A program made the position numbers and the translations under genes. From the NCBI RefSeq assembly GCF_019038395.1, contig NZ_JAGFXZ010000005.1, positions 1 to 64,000 of the forward strand: DNA of 64,000 nucleotides, written 5' to 3'. Of the stretch, positions 9,003 to 17,845 are shown piece by piece; the stretch's first letter is position 1, and every line of letters starts with the position of its first letter. The notes under the pieces are model-generated. The model did no database searches. It saw only the letters and a list, made by a program, of their open reading frames with translations, and was not told the DNA's origin. The DNA comes from Acinetobacter sp. BY419. GTDB lineage: Bacteria > Pseudomonadota > Gammaproteobacteria > Pseudomonadales > Moraxellaceae.

Positions 9003-9809
9003 TTAGGTGGCTAGAACCGCTTGTAGAACCTGCTGTTCCAGTTCTACAAATTTGACACTTTTTTGCCGTGGACGTGGCAAGTCGACCCGAAACTCTTTGG
9101 CAATATGACCTTTATCCAGCAGGATAATCCGGTCTGCCAGTTGCACGGCTTCACTGACATCATGCGTGACCAGAATGGTGGTAAAGCCTTGCTCGGTCCA
9201 TAAGCGTTCAATCAGGTTCTGCATCTCCAGACGGGTCAAGGCATCCAATGCACCGAGCGGTTCATCAAGGAGCAGAATACGGGGTTGATGCGACAGTGCC
9301 CGCGCCAAGGCTGTACGTTGCCGTTGTCCTCCGGAAAGCTGTGAGGGCCAGAGTCCGGCTTTTTCTTTCAGGCCGACCTTTTCCAGCATTTGCGAAGCTT
9401 TGGCATGCTGCTCTTTGTGGAGGCCCAATTGCACATTCTGTTCGATGCTGCGCCAAGGCAGCAGGCGAGGGTCCTGAAACATCACTCGGATATCATCTGC
9501 AGTAATGCCTTCACGGATATGCCGGGCAGATTTGAACTTGATTTCGCCGTAGCTCTGTTTTTCCAGATCGGCAATCAGGCGCAATAAGGTACTTTTACCA
9601 CAGCCACTGCGACCGACAATTGCCAGAAAATCGCCCGGTTGAATATGCAGGTCCAGATCTTCCAGGACTTTGACTGAACCATAAAATTTGTGCAGTTGTT
9701 CGATAATGATTTCCGCACCGAGGGCTGCATTAGGATTGATATCTGCCGCAGGTTGCTCGGGGGGGGCAATCGGGTCATTGACATGACGCCCTAAACTGAG
9801 ATCAGTCAT
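9003..9809 (-). CDS. ssuB: Aliphatic sulfonate ABC transporter, ATP-binding protein
   Basis: The 268-residue ATPase energises sulfonate import with SsuC. Walker A is GRSGCGKST near residue 68, the signature is LSGGQRQR and Walker B is ILLLDEP; the Q-loop segment is FQDPRLLPW. These match the nitrate/sulfonate/taurine importer subfamily. About 35 residues precede the ABC core, a slightly long N-terminus. An ATG at 9809 with GAGGAG six bases upstream is chosen over the GTG immediately before it. It is the distal gene of the operon, 21 bases after ssuC. Confidence 0.93.
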   Translation of the reverse strand: MTDLSLGRHVNDPIAPPEQPAADINPNAALGAEIIIEQLHKFYGSVKVLEDLDLHIQPGDFLAIVGRSGCGKSTLLRLIADLEKQSYGEIKFKSARHIREGITADDIRVMFQDPRLLPWRSIEQNVQLGLHKEQHAKASQMLEKVGLKEKAGLWPSQLSGGQRQRTALARALSHQPRILLLDEPLGALDALTRLEMQNLIERLWTEQGFTTILVTHDVSEAVQLADRIILLDKGHIAKEFRVDLPRPRQKSVKFVELEQQVLQAVLAT

Positions 9810-9830
9810 CACATGCTCCTCATTTATTAT

Positions 9831-10646
9831 TTATTTTTGATAGCCGGCATGCCAGCGCAGCAGGAATCGCTCTAACGCCACCGCCAGAACATCGGCCAGC
9901 TTGCCAAGCAGGGCATACAGTAAAATACCGACCAAGACCACATCGGTTTGCAAAAATTCACGTGCATTCATGGTCATATAGCCAATACCGGACTGGGCAG
10001 AAATGGTTTCGGCCACGATCAAAAGTACCCAGACCAGACCCAGAGAAAAACGCAGTCCGACCAGAATAGACGGCATTGCTCCCGGCAGAATAATTTCTTT
10101 ATAGAGCTGCCAACGGCTCAAGCCGTAACTTTTACCCATTTCGATCAATTGTGGATCGACCGAGCGGATGCCATGATAGGTATTGATATAAATTGGGAAA
10201 AATACCCCAATCGCCACCAGAAACAATTTGGCAGATTCATCAATCCCGAACCATAAGATCACTAAAGGAATGAGGGCCAGTGCAGGAATATTGCGGATCA
10301 TCTGCAAGGTGGTATCGAGCAGGGTAGAGGCTGTTTTGGATGAGCCATTTAACAGGCCCAGCAATAAGCCCAAACCACCGCCAACCAGTAAACCGCTGAT
10401 AGCACGTCCTGTACTGACTTGCACATGTGTCCACAGTTCACCGCTGAGCAATAAATTCCAGAAGGCTAAAACGACCGCACTCGGTGCAGGCAGAATCCGG
10501 CTTTCCAGCAGGCCTGTGCTAGAGGCAATTTGCCAAATTGCAATCAAGAAAATTGGAACCAGCCAGGGCAGCAGATGCTGCCCCAGAATTGTTCCACGTG
10601 AAACCGGCTTTTGTACTAGGGTTTCAACGGAAACGACTTTTGACAT
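9831..10646 (-). CDS. ssuC: Aliphatic sulfonate ABC transporter, permease
   Basis: The 271-residue inner-membrane permease has about six transmembrane segments. It carries the BPD-type coupling motif EIILPGAMPSILVGLRFSLG near residue 188, which docks onto the SsuB ATPase. The gene lies 11 bases downstream of ssuD and just ahead of ssuB, the usual arrangement of alkanesulfonate utilisation operons. A single permease gene serves both upstream binding proteins. Confidence 0.94.
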   Translation of the reverse strand: MSKVVSVETLVQKPVSRGTILGQHLLPWLVPIFLIAIWQIASSTGLLESRILPAPSAVVLAFWNLLLSGELWTHVQVSTGRAISGLLVGGGLGLLLGLLNGSSKTASTLLDTTLQMIRNIPALALIPLVILWFGIDESAKLFLVAIGVFFPIYINTYHGIRSVDPQLIEMGKSYGLSRWQLYKEIILPGAMPSILVGLRFSLGLVWVLLIVAETISAQSGIGYMTMNAREFLQTDVVLVGILLYALLGKLADVLAVALERFLLRWHAGYQK

Positions 10647-10657
10647 TAAGCAGACTC

Positions 10658-11821
10658 CTAAATTTTCTCAGCCTGCTTGTTCTCGTCCGGTGTGTAGTTG
10701 TTCGCCACGATTTCACCAAATGGACCGGTCAAGTTTGGTTGAGTGAGTTTTTGCTGGGTTTCCAGTGGAAGTAAAGGAAACACCAGTTCAGCAAAACGAA
10801 TCGATTCTTCCAGATGCGGATAGCCTGAGAAAATAAAGGTACTGATTCCCAGATCTGCATATTCCTGAATACGTGCAGCCACAGTTTCTGGATCACCGAC
10901 CAGTGCCGTACCTGCACCGCCACGCACCAGACCTACACCGGCCCACAGGTTCGGAGAAACTTCGAGTTTGCTACGGTCGCCATTGTGCAGTTCCGCCATA
11001 CGACGCTGACCGACTGAATCCATAGATTTGAACTTGGCTTGGGCCGCAGCGATGGTGGCATCATCCACATATTGAATCAGTTCTTCAGCAGCAGCCCAGG
11101 CCTGTTCATTGGTTTCACGTACAATCACGTGTAAACGGATCCCGTAATTCAGTTCACGGCCTTTGGCTTTGGCCTTGGCTTTCACTACGGCAATTTTTTC
11201 TTTTACTGCTGCCGGTGGTTCGCCCCAGGTCAGGTAAGTGTCCACCTGATCGGTGGCCAGTTCAATGGCATCGTCCGATGAACCGCCAAACCATAAAGGT
11301 GGATGCGGTTGCTGAACTGGTGGATAAAGCAGTTTTGCATCATCGACACTTAAGCGTTCGCCATGAAAGCTAAAACTTTCACCGGTATGGGAACGTTTTA
11401 AAATTTCACGCCAGATGGTGGTGTATTCGGTTGCCGTTTTATAACGGGTTTTGTGATCTTCATAGACGCCATCACCTTTTAGTTCCTGCTCGTCACCGCC
11501 AGTGACCAGATTTAGCAGTACCCGGCCATTGGATAAACGGTCAAAGGTCGCAGCCATGCGTGCAGCCAGTGCCGGGGTGGTCACGCCCGGACGCAGTGCC
11601 ACCAGGAATTTTAATTTTTTGGTCGCGTCAATCAGGCTGGCTGCGGTTAACCAGGGATCTTCACAAGAACGGCCGGTCGGAATCAGAACACCTTCATAAC
11701 CTAAGTTATCTACCGCAACGGCAATCTGCTTCATATAGGCATGATCTACAACACGTGCACCCTTGCTGGTGCCTAAGTAACGACTGTCGCCATGAGTGGG
11801 GATAAACCAGAAAATTTTCAT
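10658..11821 (-). CDS. ssuD: FMNH2-dependent alkanesulfonate monooxygenase
   Basis: The 387-residue luciferase-fold enzyme uses FMNH2 and oxygen to cleave the C-S bond of alkanesulfonates, releasing sulfite and an aldehyde in the cytosol. It begins with the family-typical [17 protein letters not shown]. Other SsuD-like stretches are [31 protein letters not shown] and FGGSSD. Length is that of E. coli SsuD (about 380). No ssuE reductase lies in the operon, so FMNH2 must come from elsewhere; the flavin reductase-like gene near position 400 is one candidate by fold only. Confidence 0.96.
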   Translation of the reverse strand: MKIFWFIPTHGDSRYLGTSKGARVVDHAYMKQIAVAVDNLGYEGVLIPTGRSCEDPWLTAASLIDATKKLKFLVALRPGVTTPALAARMAATFDRLSNGRVLLNLVTGGDEQELKGDGVYEDHKTRYKTATEYTTIWREILKRSHTGESFSFHGERLSVDDAKLLYPPVQQPHPPLWFGGSSDDAIELATDQVDTYLTWGEPPAAVKEKIAVVKAKAKAKGRELNYGIRLHVIVRETNEQAWAAAEELIQYVDDATIAAAQAKFKSMDSVGQRRMAELHNGDRSKLEVSPNLWAGVGLVRGGAGTALVGDPETVAARIQEYADLGISTFIFSGYPHLEESIRFAELVFPLLPLETQQKLTQPNLTGPFGEIVANNYTPDENKQAEKI

Positions 11822-11857
11822 GTGATATTCCTTAAATTAAATGATCTTGCTCGGTAA

Positions 11858-12850
11858 TCAATGTGTTGTTGGTGACCAGATGTGTTGCTGGACGCTAATG
11901 GTGTTGGGGATCAGTTGAACCCGCTGGAAGAGATCGGCAATATTCTGTTGGGCTTTTACTACTTCCGCCGTTAGTGGCAGTACCGGTGAGGGTTTTAGAC
12001 GACGTTCAAATGCAATCTTCGCCACTTCTGGTTTCAGACCGGTACTTTTCTGATAGACAGCTAAAGCTACGGACTGGTTTTTAAGAATCCATTGATCAGA
12101 TGCATTTAAAGCCTGAATAAATTTTGCTGGGCTATCTGGATGCTTTTGAATGAATTCGGGATTACCGATATAAAAGGAGTAGGTTTGTGGGAAGTCACTG
12201 GATTCAATCAGCACCTTGACCTTGCTATCGAACTCGGCTGCACCCAGGAACGGATCCCAAATTGCCCAGGCATCAATGGCTTTTTTGTCAAAAGCGGCAC
12301 GTGCATCCGCAGGCGGAAACCAAATTGCCTGAATCTCTGACCAGCTTAATCCGGCTTTTTCCAAGGTTTTGGCCAGAAGTTCATGTGCACTCGAACCTTT
12401 CTGAACTGCGATCCGCTTTCCTTTCAACTGTTGAATCGTCTGAATGTCGCTATCTTTCGGCACGACCACTGCTAAAGAATTACCGGCCACTTTTTCAAAG
12501 GCCACGTAGCTCAGGTCTTTGTCTGCTGCCTGTGCAAAAATGGGTGGGGTATTCCCCACATAACCATAGTCCACAGCACCGACTGCCAAGGCTTCCAGCA
12601 TTTGTGGACCCGCCGGAAACTCTTTCCATTCAATTTTGGCATTGGGAAATTGCTGTTCTAAGAGCTTTTCATTGCGTGCTACCAGCAGATTCAAGGCTGA
12701 TTTCTGAAAACCAATCGCAATACTTTGAACCTGTTGCGGTGCTGCGGTTTCTACAGCAGTGCTTTGCTGTGGCTCCTGTTTCTGGCAACCAGTCAGAGTA
12801 AAGCTCAATAACGCTAAACTGATATAGGAAACCGTTTTTAAATGACTCAT
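11858..12850 (-). CDS. Sulfonate ABC transporter substrate-binding lipoprotein (SsuA-like, copy 2)
   Basis: The 330-residue product starts with a lipoprotein signal peptide ending in the lipobox LTGC, so it should be anchored in the membrane and not a free periplasmic protein like E. coli SsuA. The mature part has IAIGFQKSALNLLVAR, GNTPPIFAQAADKDL, GKRIAVQKGSSAHELL and FPPADARAAFDKKAIDAWAIWDPF, hallmarks of aliphatic sulfonate binding proteins. It lies between another ssuA-like gene and ssuD, with 24- and 36-base gaps. The two binding proteins share motifs but differ clearly, so they may have distinct ligands. Confidence 0.88.
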   Translation of the reverse strand: MSHLKTVSYISLALLSFTLTGCQKQEPQQSTAVETAAPQQVQSIAIGFQKSALNLLVARNEKLLEQQFPNAKIEWKEFPAGPQMLEALAVGAVDYGYVGNTPPIFAQAADKDLSYVAFEKVAGNSLAVVVPKDSDIQTIQQLKGKRIAVQKGSSAHELLAKTLEKAGLSWSEIQAIWFPPADARAAFDKKAIDAWAIWDPFLGAAEFDSKVKVLIESSDFPQTYSFYIGNPEFIQKHPDSPAKFIQALNASDQWILKNQSVALAVYQKSTGLKPEVAKIAFERRLKPSPVLPLTAEVVKAQQNIADLFQRVQLIPNTISVQQHIWSPTTH

Positions 12851-12874
12851 TTTTATTCTCGAATTATTCTGCTG

Positions 12875-13831
12875 TTATTTAATAATCGCTGCATCAATAT
12901 TCAGCTTTTTGGGAATCAGCTGCTGCGCATAAAATGCATCTGCCACTTGTTGCTGTTTTTGAATCACGTCGGTGGTTAAGGGCTGAACGCCAAAGCCCAT
13001 GCGTGAAATAGAGGTTTTCAAGACATCAACGGCCAGACCGGTCGGTTTTTCTAGTAACTGCGCTGCTGCATCCTGATTTTTGGCCACCCAGTCTGTAGTC
13101 AGGTTCAATTCATTGACGACGGCCTGCATCACCTGAGGATGGCTTTCTGCGAACTTGCGATCTGCCAGATAGAACTGATGGTTGTTTACTACATTTTCAC
13201 CACTGGCAATTACGCGCGCGCCAATCTGATGTTCAGCAGCTGCGAAGAACGGATCCCAGATGACCCAGGCATCGACCGCACCACGTTCAAATGCAGCTCG
13301 TGCATCAGAGGGTGGTAAATAGATCACTTCGATATCATCAAGGCTAAGCTGGTTGGCTTCCAGAACCTTTAACAGCATGTAGTGCACGTTTGAACCTTTG
13401 TTCAAGACTACCCGTTTGCCTTTCAGATCCTGAATCGACTGGATCGGTGAGTCTTTCGGTACAATTAAAGCTTCGGCTTTAGGCGCTTGCGGCTGATTGG
13501 CCACATACACCAGGTTTGAGTTGGCCGCCTGGGCAAAAATTGGCGGTGCTTCACCGGCTTCACCAAAAGACACACTGCCGACATTCAGGCCTTCAAGCAG
13601 TTGCGGACCGGCTGGAAATTCCACCCACTTCACATTGATCCCTTGCTGTTTCAGGGTGGTTTCCAGCGTGCCACGTTCTTTTAAAATCGGTAATACGCCG
13701 TATTTTTGGAAACCGATATTCAGGGTGAGGGTCTCTTCTTTTTTCGAGCAGCCTGAAAGCATCATGACACCAGCCATCGCAGTACCGAGTACCGCAGTTT
13801 TTACTATAAGCTGAACATTAGATTGGCGCAT
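12875..13831 (-). CDS. ssuA: Sulfonate ABC transporter substrate-binding lipoprotein (SsuA-like, copy 1)
   Basis: The 318-residue product is the first gene of the ssu operon. Started at the ATG at 13831, it has a short basic N-terminus, a hydrophobic stretch and the lipobox LSGC. The mature domain shows LNIGFQKYGVLPILKERG, GEAPPIFAQAANSNLVYVA, GKRVVLNKGSNVHYML and PPSDARAAFERGAVDAWVIWDPF, as in SsuA. An ATG 17 codons upstream would place charged residues ahead of the signal and is rejected. The CDS is preceded by a 333-base AT-rich region that should hold the promoter. Confidence 0.9.
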   Translation of the reverse strand: MRQSNVQLIVKTAVLGTAMAGVMMLSGCSKKEETLTLNIGFQKYGVLPILKERGTLETTLKQQGINVKWVEFPAGPQLLEGLNVGSVSFGEAGEAPPIFAQAANSNLVYVANQPQAPKAEALIVPKDSPIQSIQDLKGKRVVLNKGSNVHYMLLKVLEANQLSLDDIEVIYLPPSDARAAFERGAVDAWVIWDPFFAAAEHQIGARVIASGENVVNNHQFYLADRKFAESHPQVMQAVVNELNLTTDWVAKNQDAAAQLLEKPTGLAVDVLKTSISRMGFGVQPLTTDVIQKQQQVADAFYAQQLIPKKLNIDAAIIK

Positions 13832-14164
13832 GAATCGAAACTCCCGAAAATGAAAAACTAGCGAATGAAAACTTAGACACACGCTAATCGTTTTTGTTTT
13901 TCTAAAAAAATAACTATTCAGGAATTTCTAATGAAGAAAAAAGATAAATAAAAAAATGCAAAACTTATGCGAAAAAGTGATTTATATAAAAATGAATATT
14001 CACCAAAATAATTAATCAAGATTATGAAATATATAGTTATTTTTCTAAGTCTAATCTGCTGGTATGTTTAGCTCAAAAGCAGCGATGGAATTTTAAAATT
14101 TAAACCCGGATTGCCTGATATCTTTATCTGAAATTAAGCTAAAGCGCTAAAAGAAAAAGTCACT
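13832..14164. promoter_or_regulatory. AT-rich region upstream of the ssu operon with a spaced inverted pair
   Basis: No gene is seen in these 333 bases between ssuA and argA. A 12-base sequence AAAAATAACTAT occurs at 13906-13917 and as its exact reverse complement at 14033-14044, 115 bases apart. Sulfonate operons are usually activated by LysR-type CysB or Cbl, whose sites are AT-rich with ATAAC/GTTAT-like halves. The pair is a candidate operator, but AT-rich sequence makes chance matches more likely. Promoter elements could not be assigned with confidence. Confidence 0.4.
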
Positions 14165-15508
14165 TTAAAGTGACTTTTTGCAAACAATTGAATTACGTTG
14201 ATAATTATAAAATGTCTGACGGGCATCCGGCAGGTCATCCACTGAAGCCGGTTCAAAGCCCTGTTCCAGAAACCAGTGCGCGGTGCGGGTAGTTAAAATA
14301 AACAGTTGCTGGATCTGCATGCTTTTGGCTTTTTCTTCAAGATAATGCAGGATCTGGCTGCCCCGATTAGACTGGCGATAACTTGGATGTACCGCAACAC
14401 AGGCAATTTCTGCAGAACGCAATTCATCGCCTGTCGTCGGAATCGGGTAGAGAGCTGCACAGGCCAGAATCATGCCATCCCGTTCGATCACGGCAAACTG
14501 GTTGATTTCATTTTCCAGACGTTCACGGGAACGATAGACCAGAATGCCTTCTTCTTCTAAAGGACGTAGTAAACTGATCAGACCACCCACATCCTGAATG
14601 TCTGCCATCCGTACTTCTTCATAGTGTGCGTCAGTGACCAGGGTGCCGGAACCGTCACGGGTAAATAGTTCTTCTAGCAGGGCGCCATCATAGGCATAAG
14701 AAATCAGGTGCACCCGATGTACCCCATTCATTGATGCTTCCTGTGCTGCCTTTAGCTGTAGCCCTCTTTCAAGCCCATCTTGTTCTGCCGGAATAAAATC
14801 ATCGAGCTGCTGCGGTGTCACTTCCCGTTTAAGCTGGCCGTTACTGTCCATTAAGCCATGCTGCTTGCCCAGAAAAATCAGTTTATCTGCTTTAAGGCGA
14901 ATCGCAGTTTTGGTCGCGACCTCTTCAGCCAGCAGATTAAAGACTTCTCCGGTGGTGGAATAACCCGTCGGACCAAGCACCACAATATTATGATTGTCCA
15001 GATGGCGCTGAATCGCGTCGGTATCGATTGCACGGACTTCACCGGTAAGTTGAAAATCAATACCATCGCGAATGCCATAAGGCTTGGCAGTGACAAAATT
15101 CCCTGAAACGGTATCGATACGGGCGCCATACATGGGTGAATTGGCCAGTCCCATCGATAGAAGCGCTTCAATTTGTAGACGGATTGAACCGACGGCATTC
15201 ATCACACAGCTTAAAGATTCACGTGTGGTCACCCGGCGCTGCTGGTAAAAAGGCGTCGTAATCTGGCTCTGTGCCAGATTCTGGTTAATTTGCGGACGGG
15301 CACCATGCACCAAAATCAGCCGGATCCCCAAAGAATGCAATAAGGCAATGTCGTGAATGATGTGCTGAAAGTTGTCATTTAAAACTGCTTCGCCATCAAA
15401 CATGATCACAAAGGTTTTGTTGCGGTGCGCATTGATATAAGGCGCAGAATTGCGAAACCAGTGCACATATTGCAATGTCGTGCTTTGTGACGTTTCTGCT
15501 GAAGTCAT
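14165..15508 (-). CDS. argA: Amino-acid N-acetyltransferase (N-acetylglutamate synthase)
   Basis: The 447-residue enzyme makes N-acetylglutamate, the first step of arginine biosynthesis. An N-terminal amino-acid-kinase domain (residues about 20-290, with LILVHGARPQIN and VVLGPTGYSTTGE) is fused to a C-terminal GNAT domain (ACAALYPI, AEIACVAVHPSYRQSNRGSQIL). The kinase domain serves as the arginine-sensing part in this family. I chose the ATG at 15508; the frame extends 37 codons further upstream but with cysteine- and isoleucine-rich sequence lacking family similarity. It is monocistronic, facing away from any arg gene. Confidence 0.95.
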   Translation of the reverse strand: MTSAETSQSTTLQYVHWFRNSAPYINAHRNKTFVIMFDGEAVLNDNFQHIIHDIALLHSLGIRLILVHGARPQINQNLAQSQITTPFYQQRRVTTRESLSCVMNAVGSIRLQIEALLSMGLANSPMYGARIDTVSGNFVTAKPYGIRDGIDFQLTGEVRAIDTDAIQRHLDNHNIVVLGPTGYSTTGEVFNLLAEEVATKTAIRLKADKLIFLGKQHGLMDSNGQLKREVTPQQLDDFIPAEQDGLERGLQLKAAQEASMNGVHRVHLISYAYDGALLEELFTRDGSGTLVTDAHYEEVRMADIQDVGGLISLLRPLEEEGILVYRSRERLENEINQFAVIERDGMILACAALYPIPTTGDELRSAEIACVAVHPSYRQSNRGSQILHYLEEKAKSMQIQQLFILTTRTAHWFLEQGFEPASVDDLPDARQTFYNYQRNSIVCKKSL

Positions 15509-15583
15509 GCCTGTGCCTATTTCAATGATTGAATATCCAGCTTTGATTCTAATGAAAAAACACCGAAGTGGAAGTATAGATAT

Positions 15584-15612
15584 AAAAAAACACCTGAAGG
15601 GGACTTCAGGTG
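15584..15612 (-). terminator. Terminator of the first rcnB-like gene
   Basis: A 9-bp stem (CACCTGAAG / CTTCAGGTG) with a GGGA loop is flanked on the left by seven A, giving a U tract on the minus strand. It lies 31 bases past the stop codon of the gene that ends at 15643. Confidence 0.85.
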
Positions 15613-15642
15613 TCTGCAAGACGAGCAGAAAATGGAGACGGA

Positions 15643-16011
15643 TTAATTGATAATACGAATAATTCGGTTGTTACGCTCATTGACCAGAACGTAGTCATTG
15701 TTGACTTTGTACCACTGCTGGAAACGGCCGGCATTCGGTAAACGACGTGCTTCGCGATCACTGACTTGAAAACGTTTGTTGTCATATTGACGTGGCAAAG
15801 CTTGTCCTACGCGCCAGTCACGGCTTGGATTCACTGCACGGTTGTTCTGATGGCGATCATCATTCCATTTCTTACTATCTTTGGCATTCCAGTGCGGTGC
15901 CGGTTTATGCGGATTATGGTCATAACGCGGGTCATGCTGTGGTGCTGCCATTGCAGAAGTCGCTAACAAAGCACTGAGAGATAACGCGATTGTAGTTAAA
16001 ACTTTTTTCAT
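15643..16011 (-). CDS. RcnB-family periplasmic protein (paralog 1)
   Basis: The 122-residue product has a Sec signal peptide (MKKVLTTIALSLSALLATSAMAAP) and a hydrophilic mature part rich in His, Asn, Asp, Arg and Lys. The C-terminal block QQWYKVNNDYVLVNERNNRIIRI matches the conserved end of RcnB-type proteins. E. coli RcnB modulates nickel/cobalt efflux from the periplasm; many Acinetobacter homologs are uncharacterised, so a metal role is inference. There is no rcnA efflux gene nearby. The ATG at 16011 is preferred over a GTG three codons upstream because it starts a compact signal peptide. Confidence 0.8.
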   Translation of the reverse strand: MKKVLTTIALSLSALLATSAMAAPQHDPRYDHNPHKPAPHWNAKDSKKWNDDRHQNNRAVNPSRDWRVGQALPRQYDNKRFQVSDREARRLPNAGRFQQWYKVNNDYVLVNERNNRIIRIIN

Positions 16012-16192
16012 GGCTCTCACCTAAGGATGTAAATCTAATTTCGATAAGACTAAATTAGCGAACAAGTACATAGAAAGCGTGAGGGCTATTTAGTTGAAAT
16101 GTTAAATTCATGAAGAAATTTAGAAGATGATTGCTCAAGATAAGCACAGCACAGCCTAACTATTTCAAATTCAAAAAATTAGCTGCTGAAAT

Positions 16193-16220
16193 AAAAAAGA
16201 CCCAAACAGTGTTGGGTCTT
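16193..16220 (-). terminator. Terminator of the second rcnB-like gene
   Basis: A 7-bp stem (GACCCAA / TTGGGTC) with six A on its left reads as hairpin plus U tract on the minus strand. It lies 17 bases past the stop codon of the gene ending at 16237. Confidence 0.8.
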
Positions 16221-16236
16221 GAGCATCAGAGAAAAT

Positions 16237-16620
16237 TTAGTCACCGACAATACGGATAATATTGTTATTTTCAGAATCGACCAGAATATAGTCGTTGTTG
16301 ACTTTGTACCACTGCTGCTTGCGGTCAGGTCGAGGCAGGCGATGATCTTTGTATTCGACTTTATAGCCATTGCCACGATAATGCTGCGGCATCACATAAC
16401 CCGGCTGCCATCTGAGCTGTTGTAGACGTTTTACTCCGCGTTCTTCATGCATGCGGCGGTTATCATGCTGCTCTTGATGATCCCCCCGGGCTTTCTTCTT
16501 GTCAGAACCATGACGCGAATCCATACGGGATTCATCATTAAAATGAGGGGCAGCGATGACGACATTGCTCAGCATGAATGTACTGCAAGACATTGCCAGT
16601 GCCACCAAAACCTTTTTCAT
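16237..16620 (-). CDS. RcnB-family periplasmic protein (paralog 2)
   Basis: The 127-residue product has a signal peptide (MKKVLVALAMSCSTFMLSNVVIAAP), then a His- and Arg-rich segment and the same C-terminal block as its neighbour (QQWYKVNNDYILVDSENNNIIRIVGD). The two genes lie in tandem on the minus strand, each with its own terminator, which points to an old duplication with separate transcription. Similarity is strongest in the last 30 residues, while the histidine-rich linkers differ. The spacer between the two genes (16012-16236) should contain the promoter of paralog 1. Confidence 0.8.
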   Translation of the reverse strand: MKKVLVALAMSCSTFMLSNVVIAAPHFNDESRMDSRHGSDKKKARGDHQEQHDNRRMHEERGVKRLQQLRWQPGYVMPQHYRGNGYKVEYKDHRLPRPDRKQQWYKVNNDYILVDSENNNIIRIVGD

Positions 16621-16925
16621 GTTGAACCCTCATTAAATTGTTCATCTTCTACAGTACCTAATGTACGGAAAAATTGCAGAGAAACTGTGAAGAACAGGCA
16701 CAAGTTTTATAACAAATGCAGAGATATTATGATGATGTCATGCTTTTAGACCGCGGTATAGAATCCTATGAGCCGGCATACCGAGTCGTGTTCTTATCTC
16801 ATCAAAGCGAGGGCAAACATGCAAGCTAAAATCGATGGTTGAGCTCAAAAAACAGCATTGTATCAGCAGTGAAAGAGTCAATGGTCGACTGAAGCAGCAG
16901 AAAATTTCGCCAGTTTATCTCGGGA
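16621..16925. other. Intergenic stretch without a supported gene
   Basis: About 300 bases lie between the second rcnB-like gene and a 51-residue gene. The left part should hold the rcnB-like promoter. A plus-strand frame near 16850-16900 reads ERVNGRLKQQ, faintly like transposase sequence, but it has no start, no ribosome site and stops soon. I see no RNA gene or terminator here. Confidence 0.3.
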
Positions 16926-17081
16926 TTAATTCCATTGTTCTGCCAAACCTTGCAAGGACTGGATCGCTTCAGCTACTGATTCAGCCTGCATGGCATCATC
17001 AAGTGCCATAATCAAGGCCTCTGATAACTGTAATTGTTCAATTCTTTGAATCGTTTCAATTTTTCGTTTCTGGTCAGCCAT
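16926..17081 (-). CDS. Small hypothetical protein, 51 residues
   Basis: An ATG at 17079-17081 preceded by AGGAG with an 8-base spacer opens a 51-residue frame, starting MADQKRKIETIQRIEQLQLS and ending in EQW-N. The sequence is free of cysteine and proline and predicted largely helical, with heptad-like Ile/Leu/Ala positions, so a small helical bundle or coiled coil is plausible. I do not recognise the family. The good ribosome site, clean amphipathic composition and position in an otherwise empty interval support a real gene; the short length keeps confidence moderate. Confidence 0.6.
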   Translation of the reverse strand: MADQKRKIETIQRIEQLQLSEALIMALDDAMQAESVAEAIQSLQGLAEQWN

Positions 17082-17215
17082 GCGCTGTACTCCTGATCTG
17101 ATCTATTTGTGGATCTAGAAAGCATAGTCCAAATAGATTTATTTGAAAAACCGTATAATTTTATAAAAAAGATACGAAAATCCGATCAATGAGTTGTTTT
17201 GAAAAAAAATCAGGT

Positions 17216-17245
17216 AAAAAAAGAGCACTTCTGAAGAAGTGCTCT
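17216..17245 (-). terminator. Terminator of the 139-residue hypothetical gene
   Basis: A 10-bp stem (AGAGCACTTC / GAAGTGCTCT) with a TGAA loop is flanked on the left by A residues, so the U tract is on the minus strand. It ends 22 bases before the stop of the gene at 17268. Confidence 0.85.
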
Positions 17246-17267
17246 ATCAATATAAATTGCCGGACTG

Positions 17268-17687
17268 TTAATAAGCGTAGTTCAGATCAGTATAGTCAGT
17301 TAGTGATTTTTGCACATGCGCTAGGATGAAAGTACGTATATCTTCAGCAGTCATGGCTTTACCCTGATTGCTGATCACATGCTCGATTTCAGGCTGTCCT
17401 TCAATTTTAATGCGATAAACAAAATGCTTGGCCAAACGATAACTATCGTCTGATTTTTCAATTCCAGTCACATAATAATAGGCATGTTCAAAATTCAGGT
17501 CATGATGTGAAAAGACAAATTGCTCGAACAATTTGAGTTTCTGAGTATTTTCGAGTGCCTTGATGTCATCCACAATACTGGCTTCAAACTTGGTGCCATA
17601 TTTTTCTGAAATGGGCTGCTGATCAATCAGCAGCGAAACCATGCCATCGTCTAAATTGATCACCGTAATATTGTTTAATTCAGTCAT
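17268..17687 (-). CDS. Hypothetical protein, 139 residues
   Basis: The product is an acidic, soluble protein without signal peptide or membrane segment. It begins MTELNNITVINLDDGMVSLL and alternates predicted strands and helices. I do not recognise a domain. The gene has its own terminator and a plausible purine-rich site (CTCGAGTGCATC on the opposite strand) before the ATG. It is isolated between the 51-residue gene and the yciK-mupP-ubiG operon and may be a lineage-specific Acinetobacter protein. Confidence 0.65.
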   Translation of the reverse strand: MTELNNITVINLDDGMVSLLIDQQPISEKYGTKFEASIVDDIKALENTQKLKLFEQFVFSHHDLNFEHAYYYVTGIEKSDDSYRLAKHFVYRIKIEGQPEIEHVISNQGKAMTAEDIRTFILAHVQKSLTDYTDLNYAY

Positions 17688-17845
17688 GATGCACTCGAGT
17701 GAAATATAGAGAGGCTTAGTATGCTGTCATTTCAGTGAAACTCAATGCGATCAGGCCGGAGTTAATCAAGATTTATATGCGGTATTACGGCTTCAATGCA
17801 TAAAAAAGGGGAGGAATCGCTCCCTGAATGCAGCCAAATAGGCAG

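Noticed and set aside
16840-16925. Plus-strand peptide ERVNGRLKQQ resembling transposase sequence
   Set aside because: The match is too short, there is no start codon or ribosome site, and nothing else of a transposase is present nearby.
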